64,000 bases of DNA from Acidimicrobiales bacterium (GCA_041394245.1 JAWKIR010000002.1:2108001-2172000); one strand, 5' to 3'; shown: positions 1 to 9,384, counted from the first letter of the stretch. Notes: generated from the letters alone by a model not told the origin. Numbers and translations: made by a program.

Positions 1-1005
1 CTCGATGCCGTGATCGGCGAGCGCCGCCTCGTAGTCCTCGACCAACGAGGTGCGAAGGTGGATCTCGTCGGTGCGCAGGCTGCTCGAGAGCAGGTAGCCG
101 ATGTCGAACGCGGGGTTCGCGTAGCCCACGAGCGCCCAGTCGAGCAGGACGACCTGGCCGTCGGACCCGTAGAGGATGTTGTCGGAGCGCGGGTCGCCGT
201 GGATCATCGTCGTCGGCCGATTCAAGCGGGCGACGTCGTCGGGGAAGCGATCGAGTGCATCGTGGATCAGCGCAACGTGTTCGTCGGTCAGCCACTCGTT
301 CCACCGCTCTTGGGCGAGGGCGAGACATCGCTTCCGGCCGACCGTCTGATAGAGGCCGGGAGTCGTGGTGAGGATCGGGCGGAAGATCTCGTCGCCGGCG
401 ATGGAATCGTCGCCCCAGAACGCGGCGTGCACCGCGGCGAGCGCGGCGAGAGCGTCGGCCAGCTGGTCACGGTTCGGCGGCGCCGTCATGTCGTAGACGG
501 TGCTGTCGGCGCCCAGATCCTCGATCAGGAGGGCGTAGCGGCGCTTGGTCGCCCGCATGAACTTCGTGACGTCGGCGGTGATCGCGAGCTGCACCCGATC
601 GGGTAGGGCGTCGATCACCTTCGACATGACCGGACCCGTGCGCCGAGCGCCCTTCTCGTCGAACTCTGCGCCCAGGAACGTCGCCAGCCGGCACGGCATG
701 CGGTGGGCGAACTGGCGGTAGAAGCGGATCTCGCGGGCGTAGGCGTCGAACTGTTCGAGCATGCCGCGGGTCTGATGGTCCGACGTCGGGAACTTGGCGA
801 TCACCGACGAAGGGGGGTCGTCGCCGCCCTCGGTGGAGAGCCGAACCCGGACCGTGTCGCCCGTGAATCCCGTGCCGCCCCCGGTCAACGCGGTGACCTC
901 GAGGTCGACCACACGACCGGTCGGCAGCGCACCCGCGGCGCGCATCACGTCGGTCACCCACTGCGGCGTGAGGTCGGAGGGGGAAGCGGGAATGTACGCC
1001 GACAC
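1..1005 (-). CDS. Phosphotransferase (APH/choline-kinase-like fold), 3' end cut off by the window
   Basis: This is a kinase-like phosphotransferase of the aminoglycoside phosphotransferase superfamily, reading leftward out of the window, so its C-terminus is missing. The catalytic loop HGDPRSDNILY and the metal-binding segment LLDWALVGYANPAFDIGYL are present, as is an N-terminal nucleotide-loop region GGGTGFTGDTVRVRL. Such proteins phosphorylate small hydroxylated molecules; the actual substrate cannot be told, and drug resistance should not be assumed. The GTG start is chosen because an in-frame TAG lies just upstream and because a TACCCT hexamer sits 8 bases before it. It is divergent from the phosphotriesterase-like gene with 75 bases between them. 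Confidence 0.85.
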   Translation of the reverse strand, partial: MSAYIPASPSDLTPQWVTDVMRAAGALPTGRVVDLEVTALTGGGTGFTGDTVRVRLSTEGGDDPPSSVIAKFPTSDHQTRGMLEQFDAYAREIRFYRQFAHRMPCRLATFLGAEFDEKGARRTGPVMSKVIDALPDRVQLAITADVTKFMRATKRRYALLIEDLGADSTVYDMTAPPNRDQLADALAALAAVHAAFWGDDSIAGDEIFRPILTTTPGLYQTVGRKRCLALAQERWNEWLTDEHVALIHDALDRFPDDVARLNRPTTMIHGDPRSDNILYGSDGQVVLLDWALVGYANPAFDIGYLLSSSLRTDEIHLRTSLVEDYEAALADHGIE

Positions 1006-1013
1006 GAGTGAGC

Positions 1014-1019
1014 AGGGTA
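1014..1019 (-). promoter_or_regulatory. -10 hexamer TACCCT of a probable leaderless transcript
   Basis: TACCCT on the minus strand ends 8 bases before the GTG of the phosphotransferase, with no Shine-Dalgarno sequence between. The spacing places transcription start at or next to the start codon. Confidence 0.5.
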
Positions 1020-1066
1020 ACGCGATGACAGGACAACCCTCTGAGGCGCGTCCCGCACGTCGCGCC

Positions 1067-1072
1067 TACCTT
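1067..1072 (+). promoter_or_regulatory. -10 hexamer TACCTT of a probable leaderless transcript
   Basis: TACCTT lies 8 bases before the ATG at 1081 and no ribosome binding site is visible. The matching hexamer for the divergent gene is at 1014-1019, so both promoters fit in 75 bases. Confidence 0.5.
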
Positions 1073-1080
1073 GAGCGACC

Positions 1081-2082
1081 ATGAGCACTCCCGTCACCAC
1101 GATCCAGACCGTCACGGGCCCGATCGCCACGAGCGATCTCGGGCGGACCCTCATGCACGAACACCTCGCGATCGGATACCCCGGATGGGAGGCCGCGACC
1201 GATGAGCCCTTCGACCGAGCCTCGGCAGCACGGATCTGCATCGAGCACATCGAACGACTGCAGGCGCTCGGCTACTCGTCGATGATCGATCCGTGCCCGA
1301 ACGACCTCGGTCGCGACATCGAACTGATGGTGACGGTGGCCGAAGCGACCGGCTTCCACATCATCTGTGCGACCGGCCTCTACAAGGAGCACGAAGGCGG
1401 GCATGCCCACTGGGACTTCCGATCCCGTTTCGAGGACATCAGCGCGGTCATGACCGATCTGTTCGTCGGCGAACTGACCGACGGCATCGGCTCCACCGGT
1501 GTGCGGCCGGGACTCATCAAGGTGGGAACGGGCCTCGGCGATCTGACGACCCACGAGTCGGCGGTGTTCGCCGCCGCAGCGGCGGCCGCCGCCGCAACCG
1601 GTGTTCCCATCACCACCCACACCGAGGACGGGACACTCGGCGATCGACAGCAGGCGGTGCTCACGGCGGCCGGTGTCGCGCCCCACCGCATCGTCATCGG
1701 CCACTCGTGCGGCACGACCGACACTGACTACCACCTCCGCATCGCCGGCAACGGCAGCTATCTCGGGTTCGATCGGTTCGGGATCCCGACCGTGTCCGAC
1801 GACGATCGCGCCGCCGCGCTGGCCCGGGTCATCGATGCCGGCGCGGGCGACCGCGTGGTGGTGTCCCACGATTCGGTGTGGTGCTGGAAGGGCAATCCCT
1901 GGCCGGTCGCCCTGCGCGAACAGATCGCCGCGACCTTCGTCCCCACCCGGTTCGACGAGGAGATCATCCCGAAGCTGCGAGATCTCGGCATCGACGACGC
2001 CGCGCTCCACCGGCTCACCCACGACAACCCACGCAACTACTTCGAGGGCACGCCCCTCGCCGATCTCGGTGTGACCGCATGA
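1081..2082 (+). CDS. Phosphotriesterase-family metal-dependent hydrolase
   Basis: A 333-residue amidohydrolase-superfamily enzyme of the phosphotriesterase (PTE) family, typically cytoplasmic with a binuclear metal site. The metal ligands are visible in order: HEH at residues 26-28, a Lys near 147 in IKVGTG that would be the bridging carbamylated lysine, His180 in TTHTEDG, His208 in IGHSCGT, and Asp264 in SHDSVW. The length matches the family (about 330-350). Family members hydrolyse lactones, carboxylesters or phosphotriesters; the natural substrate here is unknown, and lactonase activity is as likely as phosphotriesterase. Its stop codon overlaps the next start (ATGA), so it is co-translated with the nitroreductase. 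Confidence 0.9.
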   Translation: MSTPVTTIQTVTGPIATSDLGRTLMHEHLAIGYPGWEAATDEPFDRASAARICIEHIERLQALGYSSMIDPCPNDLGRDIELMVTVAEATGFHIICATGLYKEHEGGHAHWDFRSRFEDISAVMTDLFVGELTDGIGSTGVRPGLIKVGTGLGDLTTHESAVFAAAAAAAAATGVPITTHTEDGTLGDRQQAVLTAAGVAPHRIVIGHSCGTTDTDYHLRIAGNGSYLGFDRFGIPTVSDDDRAAALARVIDAGAGDRVVVSHDSVWCWKGNPWPVALREQIAATFVPTRFDEEIIPKLRDLGIDDAALHRLTHDNPRNYFEGTPLADLGVTA

Positions 2083-2798
2083 ACGGCCACGGGGAGCGAC
2101 CTCTCCCGCCCGACACCGTGGGCCTGCTCGAGGGCCTGACCACCACACGGTCCATCCGGCGCTACACCGACGATCCGGTTCCCGACGACGTCCTGCGCGA
2201 CATCATGTTCGCGGCGACGCGTGCCCCGAGCGGCTCCAACCGTCAACCGTTCCGGTTCGTCGTCTTGAAGGACGGTCCCGTGGCAACCGAGGCGAAGGCG
2301 ATCGTCGGCCGCGGCGCCCAGGCTGCGTGGGCGGCCAAGCGCGAGAACGAGGGGTACGACCAGGGGTCGGGCGTCGACCCTGATTCACCGAAGGCCCGCA
2401 TGGCCCGCTCGATGGAGCGCTATGTCGACAACATCGCCGACGTTCCCGTCCTCGTGCTCCCGTGCTTCATCCGCTATCGGCCGGCCAACCCCACGGAAGG
2501 CGCATCGGTCTACCCCGCGTGCCAGAACCTCCTCCTCGCCGCCCGCGCCCTCGGCTACGGCGGCGTCCTCACCATTTGGCACGCCTTCGTCGAGGCGGAG
2601 CTGCGGACGCTGCTCGAGCTGCCCGACGACGTGGCCATCGCGGCGACGATCACCCTGGGCAGGCCCGAAGGGAACCATGGCCCGGTCCGGAGGGTGCCGA
2701 TGTCCGAGCTGATCTACGAGGGGACCTGGGAAACCCCGGCACCGTGGGCCGTCGACCCGCCGGGCACCCGGTTCACGAGCGCAGGTCCGCCCCGCTAG
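2079..2798 (+). CDS. Nitroreductase-family FMN oxidoreductase
   Basis: A 239-residue nitroreductase-fold flavoprotein. The N-terminal FMN-binding signature RSIRRYTDDPVPDDVL followed by RAPSGSNRQPFRFVVL is typical, and a second FMN-contacting region is at LLLAARALGYGGVLT. Such enzymes use NAD(P)H to reduce nitro groups, quinones or enones, and some dehalogenate or oxidise ring compounds; the substrate cannot be assigned. The ATG overlaps the stop of the phosphotriesterase-like gene (ATGA at 2079-2082), which fixes the start although the frame stays open further upstream. Its stop shares the palindrome CTAG (2795-2798) with the stop of the opposing SDR gene. Confidence 0.85.
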   Translation: MNGHGERPLPPDTVGLLEGLTTTRSIRRYTDDPVPDDVLRDIMFAATRAPSGSNRQPFRFVVLKDGPVATEAKAIVGRGAQAAWAAKRENEGYDQGSGVDPDSPKARMARSMERYVDNIADVPVLVLPCFIRYRPANPTEGASVYPACQNLLLAARALGYGGVLTIWHAFVEAELRTLLELPDDVAIAATITLGRPEGNHGPVRRVPMSELIYEGTWETPAPWAVDPPGTRFTSAGPPR

Positions 2799-3721
2799 AA
2801 CGTCTCGCCGACCAGCGATTCCGACATCGCCCACAGGCGCTCGGCCGCCTCGGGGTCGGTCGCCCACGCTTCCGGCTCCGCGAACTCGACATCGTCGAGG
2901 TACCGACCACCGATCCCCTCGAGGCTCGGATCGACGGCGGCGAACACCGACGTCGCTGCACCCTGCTCGACCGTCTTGAACGAGGGCAGGCCGCCCCCGG
3001 CGCCCGACGATGCGCGTCGCGAGGCCCGGGCGCCGAGCTCCTCCATGTCGCCGGCGCCCATGTGGCGGGCGAGATCGGTCATGATCATCCCGGGGTGCAC
3101 GGCGTTGGAACGCACACCGGCAGCGGCGTAGCGGGCCTCGAGTCCGACGGTGAACAAGATGTTGGCCGTCTTCGACTGCCCGTAGGCGTCGAACTTGTCG
3201 TAGGGACGCGACTCGAAGTTCGGGTCGTCCCACAGGACATCGCTGAATCCATGGCCGGCGCTCGACAGGTTGACGATCCGGCTCGGCGCGCCCGCCAGCA
3301 ACGCGGGCATGACGTGGTTGGTGAACACGAAGTGCCCGAGGTGGTTGGTCCCGAACTGGGTCTCGAATCCGTCGACCGTCCGTCCCTCCGGCGTGAACAT
3401 GACCCCCGCGTTGTTGACGAGGATCGAGATCTTCGGATGTCGGGCGACGATCGCGTCGGCCGCGGTGCGCACCGACGAGAGGTCGCCGAGGTCGAACGGC
3501 TCGTACTCGAGCGAGGCGTCAGGGTGGGCCAAGCGGATCTCGTCGATCGCGGCCCGGCACTTCTCGGCCGTGCGACCGCACACGATCACGTGGGCGCCGG
3601 CCGACGCGAGGACCCGTGCGGTCTCCCGACCGAGCCCGGTGGTCGCCCCCGTCACGATCGCGATCCGGCCCGCGAGATCGATCCCGTCGATCACCTCGGT
3701 CGTGGTTGTCTCGAATGCCAT
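2795..3721 (-). CDS. Short-chain dehydrogenase/reductase (protochlorophyllide-reductase/RDH-like subgroup)
   Basis: A 308-residue classical-type SDR. The cofactor motif TGATTGLGRETARVL (TGxxxGxG) is near residue 25, NNAGVMFTPEG marks the NNAG motif, and the active site Tyr-Lys is in YGQSKTANILF. The length and the YGQSK variant match the subgroup of retinol dehydrogenases and protochlorophyllide reductase-like enzymes that usually prefer NADP(H). The substrate is unknown. A GAGGAG Shine-Dalgarno sequence precedes the ATG at 3721. The gene is convergent with the nitroreductase, with overlapping stops, and divergent from the MFS-ABC fusion. Confidence 0.88.
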   Translation of the reverse strand: MAFETTTTEVIDGIDLAGRIAIVTGATTGLGRETARVLASAGAHVIVCGRTAEKCRAAIDEIRLAHPDASLEYEPFDLGDLSSVRTAADAIVARHPKISILVNNAGVMFTPEGRTVDGFETQFGTNHLGHFVFTNHVMPALLAGAPSRIVNLSSAGHGFSDVLWDDPNFESRPYDKFDAYGQSKTANILFTVGLEARYAAAGVRSNAVHPGMIMTDLARHMGAGDMEELGARASRRASSGAGGGLPSFKTVEQGAATSVFAAVDPSLEGIGGRYLDDVEFAEPEAWATDPEAAERLWAMSESLVGETF

Positions 3722-3865
3722 CTCGCCGCGACTCCTCGTGTGGTCGATGGCGAGTTGCTATCACCCACAGGGCTAGGAATACCAGCGTTGCGACGAGTAT
3801 GGTCCCCCTCTGCGTCGCCGCCCGCTGGTGCCGCGCTTGCGTCCGTGTTCCGGGGGGTTTCGAGG

Positions 3866-6073
3866 GTGAGCGACAGTGAACCAGCTGCGGAGTCGGCACG
3901 GTCGCTGACCGCATCGGTGCTGGAGGAGGAGGCATCGCGTCAAGCCGCGCAGGCAGCGCGGTCCAAAGAGGTGCTGTTCGCCGACGAGCTGCTGCCGGGC
4001 GTCGGATCCGAGGAGATGTCGCTCAAGGAGGGATTCGCCAAGGGCGGCTCCTTCACCTTCTTCGTTCTGCTCGCCCTGAACTCCATGGACGAGCTCGAGG
4101 GCGCAGCGGTGAGCATCCTCGGCCCCGACATCGGCGAGACGTTCGGCGTGTCCGACGGCGCCATCACCCAGATCACCGTCGCCTCCATCGTGTTCTTCGT
4201 CCTCGGTGCCGGACCGATGGGCTATCTCGCCGACCGCTACAAGCGGGGCCCGATCGTCGGCCTCGCCAGCATCGCCTTCGCCTTCTTCGCGTTCCTGGGC
4301 GGCCTGGCCGTCAACGCCTTCATGTTCTTCTGGACCCGCTTCTTCACGGGGCTGTCGAAGGCCAACACGATCACCGTCCACTCCACCCTGCTCGCCGACG
4401 CGTACCCGATCGCCATACGCGGCCGCATGTACTCGCTCAACGCGGCGATCGGGCGGGTCTTCGCCGCCGCGAGTCCGGTCCTCGTCGGCGGCATCGCCGT
4501 CTGGGCCGGCGGTGTCGAGGGCTGGCGCTGGGCCTACCTCCTGCTCGGCCTCCCCGTCGCCGTCTTGGCCATTCTCGCGTTCTTCATCCCCGAACCCGAG
4601 CGAGGGCAGTGGGAGAAGAAGGACGTCCTCGGTCACAGCTTCGGCACCGACACCGAGGAGATCCCGATCTCGGTCGGCGCCGCCTTCAGCCGCATCTGGC
4701 GCATCGACACCGTCCGCTCGATGACCGTCGGACTCGCCGCGATCGGCTTCGCCCTGTTCCCGGCGGCGTCGATCCAATCGTTCTTCCTGGAAGAGGAGTT
4801 CGGGCTCGACGCACTCGAGCGGGGCTACGCCACGGCACCCACCGGACTCCTCATCGTCGCATTCCTCCCGTTCATCGGCAGCCGCTTCGACCGAACGTTC
4901 CGTCAGGCACCCGACAAGGCGCTGCGCATCATCGGGGCCCTGCTGATCCCGGTGGGCATCCTCATCCCGATCCAGTACTCGATGCCCAACGTCTGGTCGT
5001 TCGCCGTTCTCGCCACGCTCTCGGGCACGTTCATGGGTGCGGCGTTCGCGATGATCCAGCCGTCGATCCAGGGCGTGGTCCCGTACCGCCTGCGAGGCAT
5101 GGGCACCGCCATCATCACGTTCTTCATGGTCGCCATCGGCGGTGTCGGCGGCGGCCTGATCAGCGGCTTCCTCCAGGACGAGTGGGGCGAGCGCTTCGCC
5201 ATCACCGCGCTCGCGATCGTGGCGATGCCCATCGGCGGCTACAACATCATCAAGGGCAGCCGGGCGATCCGCCGCGACCTGTCGCTGGTCGTCGAGGAAC
5301 TCCAGGAGGAGCAGGCGTACTTCGATCTCGTCTCGAACGACACCGACATCCCGGTGATGCAGGTCAACCACATCGACTTCAGCTACGGCCAGGTGCAGGT
5401 GTTGTTCGACGTGTCGTTCGACGTCGCCAAGGGCGAGACCCTCGCCCTGCTCGGCACCAATGGTGCGGGCAAGTCCACGATCCTGAAGGTCGTGGCCGGG
5501 CTCGAGACACCCGAGCGGGGCGTGGTGCGCTACCACGGCAAGACCTGCACGTTCGCGAGCCCGGAGGTACGGGCCCAGCTCGGCATCCAGATGCTCCCGG
5601 GGGGCAAGGGCGTCTGGCCGAGCCTCACCATCTGCGACAACCTCGAGGTCGGCGCCTATCAGTACCGAAGCGATGCCGCCGATGTCCGCCGCCGCATCGA
5701 CCGGGTCCTCGAGATGTTCCCGGCGCTGTCCGATCGCCTCGACGAACGGGCCGCGGACCTGTCGGGTGGCCAGCAACAGATGCTCGCACTCGCCCGCGTG
5801 ATGCTGCACGAGCCCGACCTGCTCATCATCGACGAGCTCAGTCTGGGCCTGGCCCCGACCGTCGTACAGGACCTCCTCGTCCACATCGACCGGCTACGCG
5901 ACGCCGGCCAGACCATGATCATCGTGGAGCAGTCGCTCAATGTCGCGCTCGCCGTGTCGGATCGGGCGATCTTCCTCGAGAAGGGCCAGGTGCGGTTCGA
6001 AGGGTCGGCGCGCGAACTCGCCGAGCGTGACGATCTCGCCCGGGCCGTCTTCCTCGGCAAGGAAGGCGGCTGA
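3866..6073 (+). CDS. MFS transporter fused to a LivF-type ABC ATPase
   Basis: A 735-residue fusion. After a charged cytoplasmic leader, residues from about 50 to 470 form a major facilitator superfamily domain with many hydrophobic segments and an inter-helix loop YLADRYKRG. From about residue 498 a complete ABC ATPase of the LivF type follows: Walker A GTNGAGKST (530-538), signature LSGGQQQML (about 632), Walker B LLIIDELSLG, and Gln at the H-loop (IIVEQ), as is usual in LivF. The GTG at 3866 is preceded by a GGGGGG run and fits the start of the acidic leader; GTG 3845 is an alternative, and the frame is open far upstream without coding character. The stop overlaps the next start (TGATG), so the protein is made with the LivH-LivM-LivG fusion and should supply its second ATPase. 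Confidence 0.85.
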   Translation: MSDSEPAAESARSLTASVLEEEASRQAAQAARSKEVLFADELLPGVGSEEMSLKEGFAKGGSFTFFVLLALNSMDELEGAAVSILGPDIGETFGVSDGAITQITVASIVFFVLGAGPMGYLADRYKRGPIVGLASIAFAFFAFLGGLAVNAFMFFWTRFFTGLSKANTITVHSTLLADAYPIAIRGRMYSLNAAIGRVFAAASPVLVGGIAVWAGGVEGWRWAYLLLGLPVAVLAILAFFIPEPERGQWEKKDVLGHSFGTDTEEIPISVGAAFSRIWRIDTVRSMTVGLAAIGFALFPAASIQSFFLEEEFGLDALERGYATAPTGLLIVAFLPFIGSRFDRTFRQAPDKALRIIGALLIPVGILIPIQYSMPNVWSFAVLATLSGTFMGAAFAMIQPSIQGVVPYRLRGMGTAIITFFMVAIGGVGGGLISGFLQDEWGERFAITALAIVAMPIGGYNIIKGSRAIRRDLSLVVEELQEEQAYFDLVSNDTDIPVMQVNHIDFSYGQVQVLFDVSFDVAKGETLALLGTNGAGKSTILKVVAGLETPERGVVRYHGKTCTFASPEVRAQLGIQMLPGGKGVWPSLTICDNLEVGAYQYRSDAADVRRRIDRVLEMFPALSDRLDERAADLSGGQQQMLALARVMLHEPDLLIIDELSLGLAPTVVQDLLVHIDRLRDAGQTMIIVEQSLNVALAVSDRAIFLEKGQVRFEGSARELAERDDLARAVFLGKEGG

Positions 6074-9000
6074 TGGACACCCTCCTCCTCGGGGCCTGGG
6101 TCACCCGCCAGATCCTCTTCTGGACCATCGTCCAGGGACTCGTCTTCGGCCTGCTCGCGATGGGCATCGTGCTCATCTATCGCTCGACGCGGGTGATCAA
6201 CTTCGCGGTCGGCAACATGGGACTTCCGGGCGCGACGCTGTTCGCACTGTTGATGATCAACTGGAACTGGCCGTTCTGGCCGGCGCTGATCCTGTCGCTC
6301 GCCGTGGGTGCCATCCTCGGTTTCGTCACCGAGGTCACGGTGGTGAAACGGCTCTTCCACCGCCCCCGCATCGTTTTGTTGATCGCAACCGTGGCGATCG
6401 CCGACTTCTGGCGCGCCATCGTCTTGTTGGCGTTCCCCGACGTCGAGGGAACCCAGACCCGGTTCCCGGCCGCGATCGGGCGGAGCTGGGACGGCGTGGG
6501 CGGTCACTTCTCCGCCCTCGAGAGCATCGGTGTCGCGAAGGACGACGGCATCCTCGTCAAGGGTCCGGAGATCCAGATCCTGATCGTGGTCCCCATCGTC
6601 GCGATCCTGCTCGGGCTGATGATGAGTCGCACGACCTTCGGCAAGTCGATCACGGCGTCGGCCGACAACCCGGACCTGAGCCGACTGTCGGGCATCAATC
6701 CCCATGTCGTGTCGACGGTCGTGTGGACCCTCAGTGGGTTCATCGCGACGCTCTCCATGATCCTGCTGAGCAGTGGCAAGGCCGCGACGGGCATCGAGAA
6801 TCTCGGGCCGTTCACCCTCACGAATGCGCTGGCTGCCGCGGTGATCGCCGGCATGCGGTCGTTCCCCCGGGCCATGGCCGGCGGCATCGCGATCGCGCTG
6901 GCCGACAACATCTTCGGCTTCAACTTCACGCGTGACCCCGGCCTGTCCACACTGCTGGTCTTCATCGCCGTCATCGTCGCCCTGTACTGGCAGAGCCGCT
7001 CCAACAACGACGAGTCGCCACTCAGCTTCGCGCCGAAGATCAAGCCGCTTCCCGCTCACCTCCAGCGGGTCTGGTGGATCCGCAACATGCCCCGGATCGC
7101 CCTCACATCGGTGCTCGTGCTCATCGTCGCGTTCACCATGCGCCACGAATGGGTCTTCGAACAGATCGACCGGTTCGTCTGGTTCTGGGACATGCCACCC
7201 GACCGGATCCGACCGTCGCAGTTCTTCCTCTACAGCACGATCGCCGCCTTCGCCATCGTGACCGCGTCGCTCACGGTGATCACGGGCTGGTCCGGCCAGG
7301 TCTCGCTCGCGCAGATGGCCTACGCCGGCATCGGGGCGCTCAGCGCGGCGGCATTCAACCGCGGCATCGAGCTCGACATCGGGTTCGCCGACAACCGGCT
7401 GCTCGACGTCGAATGGAGCGGCATACCGGCGATCCCGTCGATCGTCCTCTCCGTGTTCTTCACTGCGGCCATCGCGGCGATCACCGGGGTCGGCGCCCTC
7501 CGCGTGCGCGGCATCATGCTCGCGATCTCGACCTTCGCGTTCGCCATCGCCGCGGAGAAGTACATCTACAACCGCCCGTTCTTCTCCGACAACGAGAGCT
7601 CGGTCGTGTTCGAACGAGGCTGGTTGTTCGACTGGGATCTGAAGGACCAGCGAACGTTCTTCTACTTCTCGCTCGGCTGCCTCGCCCTGACGACCCTCGT
7701 CGTGGGACGGCTCCGACGCTCGGGAATCGGCCGCTCGATCATCGCCGTGCGCGACAACGCCGACACCGCATCCGCCTACACCGTGTCCCCGGTTCGCATG
7801 AAGCTGACCGCCTTCGCCGTCGCCGGCGGCATCGCAGGCCTCGGCGGTGCCGTGTTCGGCAACGCGGCCCGCCAGATCCGTTTCAGCGAGGCCCACTTCC
7901 AGATCGCCGATTCGCTCCAGGTCGTCAACATGGTCGTGATCGGTGGGCTCGGATCGGTGATCGGGCCGGTGATCGGCGCCTTCTGGGTCAAGGGCCTGCC
8001 GACCCTCTTCCCCGACAACACGCTCGTGAGCCTGCTCACCAGCAGCATCGGCTTCCTACTGATGCTCATGTACTTCCCCGGCGGGTTCGTGCAGCTCTTC
8101 TACCGGGTGCGCGACGGCATCGTCGCCCGCGCCGAGCAGCGCTACGGCTATCTCGAGACCACCAGCACCACGGACACGCCCGTTGCCGTCCGCCGCGGCG
8201 CCGCGGTGTCGGCAACCGTCGACCGCACCCCACCGGTGTACGAGACCGTGCTGAGCGGCGCCCTCGTGCTGCTCAAGGTCGCCAGCATCGCGGTGAGCGC
8301 CTACACCGCCTACGACCACCTGTTCGCCGACGGCGACAACGGCTGGTTCGGCATCTACATGGCGCTGGCCGCCGTTTCCGGGATCTGGGGCCTCGCCGTG
8401 CTGCTCAAGGTGTCGCAGGTCTCCGCGGACTACATCGGCGCCCGCGGCACCAAGACGGGCTACTCGCTCTATCTGCTCTTCGAACCGGTCATCCCGTTCC
8501 TCTGGCCGGCGGTGGTCACCCGCTGGTTCGGCCGAGACCTCGAGGCGGCCGCCCCACGGCCGGCGCGCGTCTACGGCGACCTGCCCGTGTCGTCGTCGGG
8601 CCGCGAGCTCATGCTCGCCACCCACGACATCACGGTCCGCTTCGGCGGCAACGTCGCCGTGTCCGGGGTCTCCCTCGAGGTCGGTCGCGACGAGATCGTC
8701 GGACTCATCGGCACGAACGGCGCCGGCAAGTCGACCCTGATGAACGCAATCGGCGGCTACGTGCCCGCCACCGGCAGGATCGAGCTGCTCGGCACCAGTG
8801 TCGAATCGCTCGGCTCGCCGGCCCGGGCCGGTCTCGGACTCGGCAGGACCTTCCAAGCCGCCACGCTCTTCCCCGAACTGACCGTGCGCGAGTGTGTGCA
8901 GGTCGCGCTGGAAGGCCGCCACCGGTCGTCGTTCGCCCGCAGCGCCCTGTTCCTCGACATGGCCTCGGAACGACGCATGCGCAGCGAAGCCGACGAGTTG

Positions 9001-9384
9001 ATCGACTTCCTCGGACTCGGCCGCTACGCCGATTCGTTCATCTCCGACCTGTCCACCGGCACCCGACGCATCGTCGAGCTCAGCGGGCTTCTGGCCGTCG
9101 ACGCCGACGTGTTGTGTCTCGACGAACCCACCGCCGGCGTGGCCCAACGCGAGACCGAGGCGTTCGGCCCGCTCATCCAGGAGATCCGCCGCGAGATGGG
9201 TGCCTCGATGCTCATCATCGAGCACGACATGCCGCTGATCATGAGCATCAGCGATCGTGTCTACTGCCTCGAAGCCGGCAGCGTCATCGCCGAAGGCAAC
9301 CCCGAGGACGTGCGCAACGACCCCCTCGTGATCGCGAGCTATCTCGGCACCGATGACCGGGCGATCGAGCGCAGCGACAGCTGA
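6073..9384 (+). CDS. LivH-LivM-LivG fusion: both permeases and one ATPase of a branched-chain-type ABC importer
   Basis: A 1103-residue protein joining three normally separate subunits. Residues 1 to about 310 are a LivH-type permease, with RSTRVINFAVGNMG near the N-terminus. Residues about 330-680 are a LivM-type permease, with GWSGQVSLAQMAYAGIGA near 405. Residues about 682-840 are a linker that itself looks membrane-embedded (about 725-790). From about 843 a LivG-type ATPase follows, with Walker A GTNGAGKST (about 880), LSTGTRRIVEL in place of LSGGQ, Walker B VLCLDEPTAG and H-loop IIEHD. No solute-binding protein is adjacent. With the preceding MFS-LivF protein it contains all membrane and ATPase parts of a Liv system in two chains. 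The substrate is unknown; Liv systems carry amino acids, urea, amides and aromatic acids. Confidence 0.88.
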   Translation: MDTLLLGAWVTRQILFWTIVQGLVFGLLAMGIVLIYRSTRVINFAVGNMGLPGATLFALLMINWNWPFWPALILSLAVGAILGFVTEVTVVKRLFHRPRIVLLIATVAIADFWRAIVLLAFPDVEGTQTRFPAAIGRSWDGVGGHFSALESIGVAKDDGILVKGPEIQILIVVPIVAILLGLMMSRTTFGKSITASADNPDLSRLSGINPHVVSTVVWTLSGFIATLSMILLSSGKAATGIENLGPFTLTNALAAAVIAGMRSFPRAMAGGIAIALADNIFGFNFTRDPGLSTLLVFIAVIVALYWQSRSNNDESPLSFAPKIKPLPAHLQRVWWIRNMPRIALTSVLVLIVAFTMRHEWVFEQIDRFVWFWDMPPDRIRPSQFFLYSTIAAFAIVTASLTVITGWSGQVSLAQMAYAGIGALSAAAFNRGIELDIGFADNRLLDVEWSGIPAIPSIVLSVFFTAAIAAITGVGALRVRGIMLAISTFAFAIAAEKYIYNRPFFSDNESSVVFERGWLFDWDLKDQRTFFYFSLGCLALTTLVVGRLRRSGIGRSIIAVRDNADTASAYTVSPVRMKLTAFAVAGGIAGLGGAVFGNAARQIRFSEAHFQIADSLQVVNMVVIGGLGSVIGPVIGAFWVKGLPTLFPDNTLVSLLTSSIGFLLMLMYFPGGFVQLFYRVRDGIVARAEQRYGYLETTSTTDTPVAVRRGAAVSATVDRTPPVYETVLSGALVLLKVASIAVSAYTAYDHLFADGDNGWFGIYMALAAVSGIWGLAVLLKVSQVSADYIGARGTKTGYSLYLLFEPVIPFLWPAVVTRWFGRDLEAAAPRPARVYGDLPVSSSGRELMLATHDITVRFGGNVAVSGVSLEVGRDEIVGLIGTNGAGKSTLMNAIGGYVPATGRIELLGTSVESLGSPARAGLGLGRTFQAATLFPELTVRECVQVALEGRHRSSFARSALFLDMASERRMRSEADELIDFLGLGRYADSFISDLSTGTRRIVELSGLLAVDADVLCLDEPTAGVAQRETEAFGPLIQEIRREMGASMLIIEHDMPLIMSISDRVYCLEAGSVIAEGNPEDVRNDPLVIASYLGTDDRAIERSDS

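Noticed and set aside
1..1005. Antibiotic-resistance aminoglycoside kinase
   Set aside because: Only the general fold motifs are visible and the end is missing; environmental actinobacteria carry many kinases of this fold with other substrates.
2462..3865. Long in-frame extension upstream of the MFS-LivF gene
   Set aside because: It runs antisense through a clear SDR gene and reads as Arg/Gly/Asp-rich sequence typical of the shadow frames of GC-rich genes; the GTG at 3866 fits the acidic leader.
3773..7896. Very long minus-strand open frames (over 700 codons each) opposite the fused transporter genes
   Set aside because: They are highly charged, repetitive in Asp, Glu, Gly and Arg and match no family; they arise from codon bias of the real genes on the plus strand.
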